Assembly (NCBI RefSeq): GCF_003073045.1
Contig: NC_037601.1
Location: 4,991,872-5,055,871, forward strand
Direction: 5' to 3'
DNA length: 64,000 nt
Source of the DNA: Pomacea canaliculata
Taxonomy: Eukaryota; Mollusca; Gastropoda; Architaenioglossa; Ampullariidae
Of the stretch, positions 59,457 to 64,000 are shown piece by piece. The first letter of the stretch is position 1; each line of letters begins with the position of its first letter. The notes under the pieces were generated by a model. It made no database searches. It worked only from the letters and a program-made list of their open reading frames with translations, and had not been told where the DNA came from. The position numbers and the translations under genes are program-made.

Positions 59457-62196
59457 GTTGGAAATATTGAGGAAAGCATTCGTGTTATTAGTGGCCATCG
59501 TCAGTCTTTGCATAGTTCTGCTGCTGCTTGTTGTCAAGAGAAATAACTTGTTTCCGTTTGACATCCTCGGGAAGAAAACTCAAGAACAAAACAAATGGAT
59601 GAAGAATGTTGTGCACACTAAAAGAACCGAACCTTTCCCGAAGGTGGATGCTGTCAACTGCACCAAGATCTGGAGAAACGACGAACAGGAACTGAGAGCT
59701 GCTCACGACTACCAACAGTCTCACGGGCGACAACCCACCAAGAATGTCCACCATTACTTACAGGAGACAGGGAACTGCACGAGTTATCTCCTCAATGGAG
59801 GCTTCCTGTCTGCGTCGGTTGACGAGAACGAGTTGTCTTTCCCTCTGGCATTTAGCCTGATTGTGCACTCTAATGTTGAGCAGGTGTGTCTGTTAACAAA
59901 AGGGGTGTCCACTGCGATTTTTCATTAATTACTATAATTACTATCGTCGTCGTCGTCGTCTGTCATCGTCATCTGTCGTCGTCCTCCTCATCAAAATCAA
60001 CTGTGTATGTATGTGTGTGTGTAGAGAGAGAGAAAATAGGGGTATACCTCTACCTATTAGTGAATAGTGTAAGAGTAATATAATCAATCATCATCATCAT
60101 CATCGTCGTCGTCGTGGTCGTGGTCGTCGTCGTCGTCATCATCATCATCATCATCATTTTAACGCTGCACCTACTGTGGATGTCAGGTGGAGCGGCTGTT
60201 ACGGGCAGTGTACCGCCCACACAACGTGTACTGCATCCACCCCGACAACAAGTCCAGCGACGACTTCCACTCCAGTCTGCGCTTCATCGCCGGTTGTCTT
60301 CCCAACGTCAACATCGTCGAGCGCCCCCTGAGTGTGGAGTGGGGCAAATACTCCGTGTTACAGACGGTAAGCAATGTTGGGCAACCTATTGTTTCTGTCG
60401 TCTGAAGACAGTCCAGCAATATTGCTGTTTAACATTGTGATTGATGGATGACAGGGAGTTCATTTTGAATACAGTCGAGAGTTATTTTAGCACAAGTGTC
60501 ATTTTGAACCTGGAAGGCATAGATAAACGCTTGACAAAGTAAAGCACACTTTTCAATATCTACCATGTGAACTTTTATCAATTTCCCTTAATGGAAAGAG
60601 AAACTTCTTGCTCCGCCATTTAGTCAAAGGACAAGTCACACTCTAGGATGTTTTCTCAAAAACTGTTGTGTGGTACACGTGACTAGTGCTAGAAATGCAT
60701 TGACATACCCAGGGAATTAGCAAGCAGTTTGCAATCATAGATTGCGTATAAAAAGATTATAATATATTATCCATGTGTGACCCTTGTTTTACAGGATGTC
60801 GAGTGCATGCGACTGCTGTGGCGACATCCTCGCAAGTGGCGATATTTTATCAACTTAACTGGTCAAGAGTTTCCTCTGAAGACCAACAAGGAGATCGTTC
60901 GCATTCTTCAAACCTTCCAGGGTGCGAATGACATCGCCGGGTGTCACGATAAGTGAGATAATCTTCCTCCAGCTGCTTTTAAGAAGGTCGGCGGGTTCCA
61001 GCCTGTAATAAGTCGAAGTTTGGATTTGTTTGAAAGTAATGTGTAGAAGTTTGGCATGCGCTTAGACAATAATTATAAAGAAAAAGAAAACAGTAATAAG
61101 CCAGACATAAAATGAACATTGGCAGTTGCTAAACACATTTTAGGAACATTGTTAGTCATGCTTTTAAGTCTTAACTGTCATCTTCTTGACCTCCTTGACC
61201 TCGTGCTTTTCAGAATTTACGACAGCCGTTGGGGGAAGTTTCTCCCGACACCCTATAATTTATCAGTAAGCAAAGGCTCCGTACACATCGTTGCGTCACG
61301 AGGGTATGTGGACTACGTCATCAATAGTCGTGTAGCACGTGACTTTTACAAGTGGGTCGCCCCGACCCATGTTCCCGACGAAACATTCTTCAGTACCATG
61401 AACTACAACCCGCAACTAGGCGTTCCGGGATCACACACGGGTGGGTAATGGTATTGTGCTAGAGCACTCGATCTGTTTCACAGTTGTAAATGTTTTAACA
61501 TCAGGTTCTCAGCTTTCCCTTTACGGGAGAAGTTATACCCAAACAAACACGCAAGATTCAGCCAAGCTTGGACCAAGATTAGGCCAAGCTAAAAACATTG
61601 GACCAAGCTTGGCTGAATCTTGCGTGATTGCTGGGACATTAGTACCAGTGTGTATGCACACACAAAGTAATATCTTTATACTTCCACAACAACCACCACC
61701 ACACACACTCACACAGACAAGATTTTGCGTCTACTATAATGACTCCTCAAATATGAACTTGATGTAGACAAAGATTTATTGCTAAGAGTGGAAGTGAATC
61801 TTTGAGCATGAAAATACCTTGGTACTTTTTTTGTTTTTGTTTTTGTTTTTTATGAAAGGTGATGTTGATAACAAGACGAGAAAACATTTTCAACGTTACA
61901 AAGTCTGGCTATACGGTGTTAAGAACTACACGGGTGTGTGCGATGGTAAAGCTGTGCGGAATATCTGTCACTTCGGGGTGGGTGACGTCCCCCGCATGGT
62001 TGTCTCCCCTCACCTGTTCGCCAACAAGTTTTCCTACGACTACATGCCGCTGGCCTACGACTGTGTGGAGGAATGGTACTGGCACAAGGTTCACCTGGAG
62101 AACGTGGGGCAGGCGCCGGCACTGAACCTCACGCCATACCAGATGTCGACGATTGTGACGAAACGTTACAACGGACCCGTCAAGATCTGGGAGTGA
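59457..62196 (+). CDS. Core-2-type beta-1,6-GlcNAc transferase (GT14, GCNT-like)
   Basis: Five coding exons: 59457-59883, 60187-60366, 60795-60952, 61214-61440, 61859-62196. Phases match and the product is about 442 residues, the usual GCNT length. The family adds branching GlcNAc to O-glycans from UDP-GlcNAc in the Golgi. Seen: a type II anchor near residues 7-26; HNVYCIHPDNKSS; FINLTGQEFPLKTN; GSVHIVASRGYVDYV; VPDETFFSTM, carrying the conserved catalytic-site Glu; and ICHFGVGDVPRM with HLFANKF. The spaced cysteines (YC, GC, EC, GC, VC, IC, DC) fit the family. The first exon opens right after a ttgcag acceptor and has no in-frame ATG before the anchor, so the start codon must be in an unseen upstream exon. 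Exact acceptor unknown. Confidence 0.88.
60085..60158. repeat. (CAT)n/(CGT)n microsatellite in intron 1
   Basis: Alternating atc, gtc and gtg triplets. A second (cgt)n sits at about 59,945-59,960. Confidence 0.9.
61548..61626. repeat. Perfect 24-bp inverted repeat (hairpin)
   Basis: Left arm 61,548-61,571 (cacgcaagattcagccaagc and 4 more bases) pairs perfectly with 61,603-61,626 around a 31-base loop, in intron 4 of the GCNT-like gene. Could be a tiny foldback element; no target duplication was identified. Confidence 0.85.
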
Positions 62197-62776
62197 GAGA
62201 GACAGAAAGTGTGTGGTGAGGTTAAAGACTATTAAAATTTTAATTTACATACCAATTTCGCTGAATATACTAGCTGAACACAAGGAAAGGCCTCTGGAGA
62301 TGAAACACTGTCAAAGGCAGCAACCTTCATAACTCACAACTTTGTGTCACATTGACCTCAGATGCAGGATTGAGGCTTGTGGAGGTAAAACAATCAGAAG
62401 TGTAAAACATGATCTTGACATCTTTGCTCTCACACCAAAGTCTGCGGGCTCACTATGTTGTCTGCCTTTTGCAGCAAGTGAGCAGTGTTTGTCTATGCTA
62501 AGAAAACTTCATTTTGTTTCTTTCTGCATGTGCATATTTCCTTTGAATACTTCTAACCCTGAGCACTTTAGATAATGAGCAGCATGGTGCTGAGTAGAAT
62601 TAATAAATTGTATCGCATTGCACCAAGACTTTCCAAATTTGCAACATTTACCTAAGTAGTTAGCATTTGCAGCATGTTTCTGTGTATGTGTGCAGTGGTG
62701 GGTGCATTTAGACAGTTCTTTGATGAAGCTCAGATGTTACCTCCCTTGACGCTTGCATAATTTAAAAAAATAATTT
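62197..62776. other. 3' flank of the GCNT-like gene
   Basis: Candidate polyadenylation signals: ATTAAA near 62,229 and AATAAA at 62,602-62,607. No other feature. Confidence 0.45.
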
Positions 62777-62980
62777 ATGGATAAAGCGCAAAACCAGTCT
62801 CACTCTATATCTGATCAACCCTTTGCTGACTACACTCAGCTGTACACCAGTTGTTCTCCTTCTCAGGCACACACTGCTATCCAGAGCATCCAAGACTGTA
62901 TTTCTGATATTAGACTATGGATGACCCACAACAAGTTTAAAGTAAATGATGAAAAAACTAAAGTTTTTATCTTTCCATAG
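62777..62980 (+). mobile_element. LINE RT fragment
   Basis: Reads QPFADYTQLYTSCSPSQAHT then IRLWMTHNKFKVNDEKTKVF, matching the FADDTQLY catalytic loop and following helix of CR1/Jockey RTs. The second catalytic Asp is Tyr here. Truncated on both sides. Confidence 0.75.
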
Positions 62981-63166
62981 AGGAGAGCCAGAGCTTACCT
63001 TTCACTGCCTATCTCTGTTTGGGTAGGCTAACAGAACATCCGGGCAATCAACAAGCAGTGATTAGGGGCTGCTACTCGCACAAACATGTTAATAAACTGT
63101 TTATCTGACTGGCTCCACACCACACAATTGTGAATGTAGTTTATCTGAACAGCTCGCGGGACTTTA

Positions 63167-63240
63167 ATATGACGCACGTGCAGTGCAGGGTCGGAGCCAC
63201 GTGACAGGTGAACTTTGACGCACACGGCTCCGCCCTCTTG
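63167..63240. repeat. Short repeat shared with 21,616-21,683 (inverted)
   Basis: Both contain gtgcgtcaaagttcacctg, cacgtgg and gcacgtgcgtcatat in the same order, in opposite orientation. Carries CACGTG E-boxes. Nature unknown. Confidence 0.65.
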
Positions 63241-63317
63241 GTGGTGGTGGTGGTGGTGGTGGTGGTGGTGGTGGTGGTGGTGGTGGTGGTGGTGGTGGTG
63301 GTGGTGGTGGTGGTGGT
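63239..63317. repeat. (TGG)n microsatellite
   Basis: 79 bp of pure trinucleotide repeat abutting the short repeat. Its poly-Val and poly-Trp frames are artefacts. Confidence 0.95.
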
Positions 63318-64000
63318 CTCACACGTATATTATAGGGAGAAATATTTTAGAAACTCCAAAGACTTCAGCTCACAAAATGCAAACACCCAGAAAGTCTCAC
63401 TGAAGAAGGAAAGCACACCATCATCCAGTGTTACAGTCTTCTGCTCTCAAGATGCACTAAGAGAATAAAATGTTTGATCAATTCATTAACCATGATGAGA
63501 CTGAAAACTCACTGAAAACAAAACATATTCTCATCGCCTGTTCCCTCTCATAAGTAGTAGGCAAACCTGTCTCATCGCAACATTTCTTTTAAATCGAGGA
63601 AAGACTCGTCAGCGAGCCCTTATCTACTGATTGTGTTTGATGAGGAAGGTAGGACTGCGGAAGATCTTGAGAACTCGTGTTTCTCTCTCTTTATCACTTT
63701 CACTCACACACCACACACACCACTCACCTCTCACACACACACACAATCAGGAAGTCTTATTCATCATGTGATTCAAACCACCCGTAGCCGGCGGGTTTTC
63801 ACTGAAGGGTAGGGCAAGAGATAGAACGGAAACTTCTCTTAATTCTTTCCCCGGGATTAATATTGTATAAAACTTCTTACTTACTTACTCCCTAACATCT
63901 TATTTGGTCTCTCAATTTATTGTTTTGCAAATTATTCATTATGCATCAGAGTATGTCAAAACTCCAGTTCGCACGAAAACATATCACGAAGTCTGGTCTT
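63318..64000. other. Unassigned right end
   Basis: Short CA tracts near 63,705-63,745. No gene recognised. Confidence 0.4.

Noticed and set aside
63208-63468. Poly-Val and poly-Trp frames
   Set aside because: Translation of the (TGG)n repeat.

Overview
The window is animal nuclear DNA, most likely from a mollusc and probably a gastropod. The genes have phase-consistent GT-AG introns. Introns are long and rich in microsatellites, minisatellites, LINE fragments, LTR remnants and DNA transposons. One gene is a fibrinogen-related lectin-like gene of the kind expanded in molluscs. No species can be named from sequence alone, and no bacterial, CRISPR, tRNA or rRNA gene was recognised.

Layout. 1-7.4 kb, minus strand: the 3' two thirds of a secreted fibrinogen-related gene. 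It has EB/EGF-like and apple (PAN) exons duplicated in tandem, followed by a fibrinogen domain that runs off the left edge. 8-14.2 kb: three LINE fragments, a 62-bp minisatellite and unassigned DNA. 14.2-19.7 kb: block A1, ending in the one complete alpha-1,2-fucosyltransferase-like (GT11) gene. 19.7-24.6 kb: LINE fragments, one split by an LTR with a 5-bp target duplication. 24.6-57.6 kb: a giant inverted repeat (palindrome) with arms of about 16.4 kb and a loop of about 68 bp at 41,086-41,153. Each arm carries one complete six-exon METTL24-like (FkbM-type) methyltransferase gene, at 28,252-31,474 (+) and 48,083-51,223 (-). Each arm also carries one copy of block A (A2, A3) whose fucosyltransferase is cut off at the palindrome centre. 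59.4-62.2 kb: a five-coding-exon core-2-type beta-1,6-GlcNAc transferase (GT14, GCNT-like). The rest is a LINE scrap, simple repeats and unassigned DNA.

How the genes may work together. A fucosyltransferase, two putative small-molecule or sugar methyltransferases and a branching GlcNAc transferase lie side by side, and all look like Golgi type II membrane proteins. Gastropod glycans are known to carry O-methylated sugars and fucose, so the locus could be a glycan-decoration neighbourhood. That link is inference. The arms differ by a few percent and by private insertions: an LTR and a SINE-like repeat in the left arm, a Kolobok-like TTAA transposon in the right. A same-molecule read-back artefact is therefore unlikely, but two haplotypes joined head to head by the assembler cannot be excluded from sequence alone.
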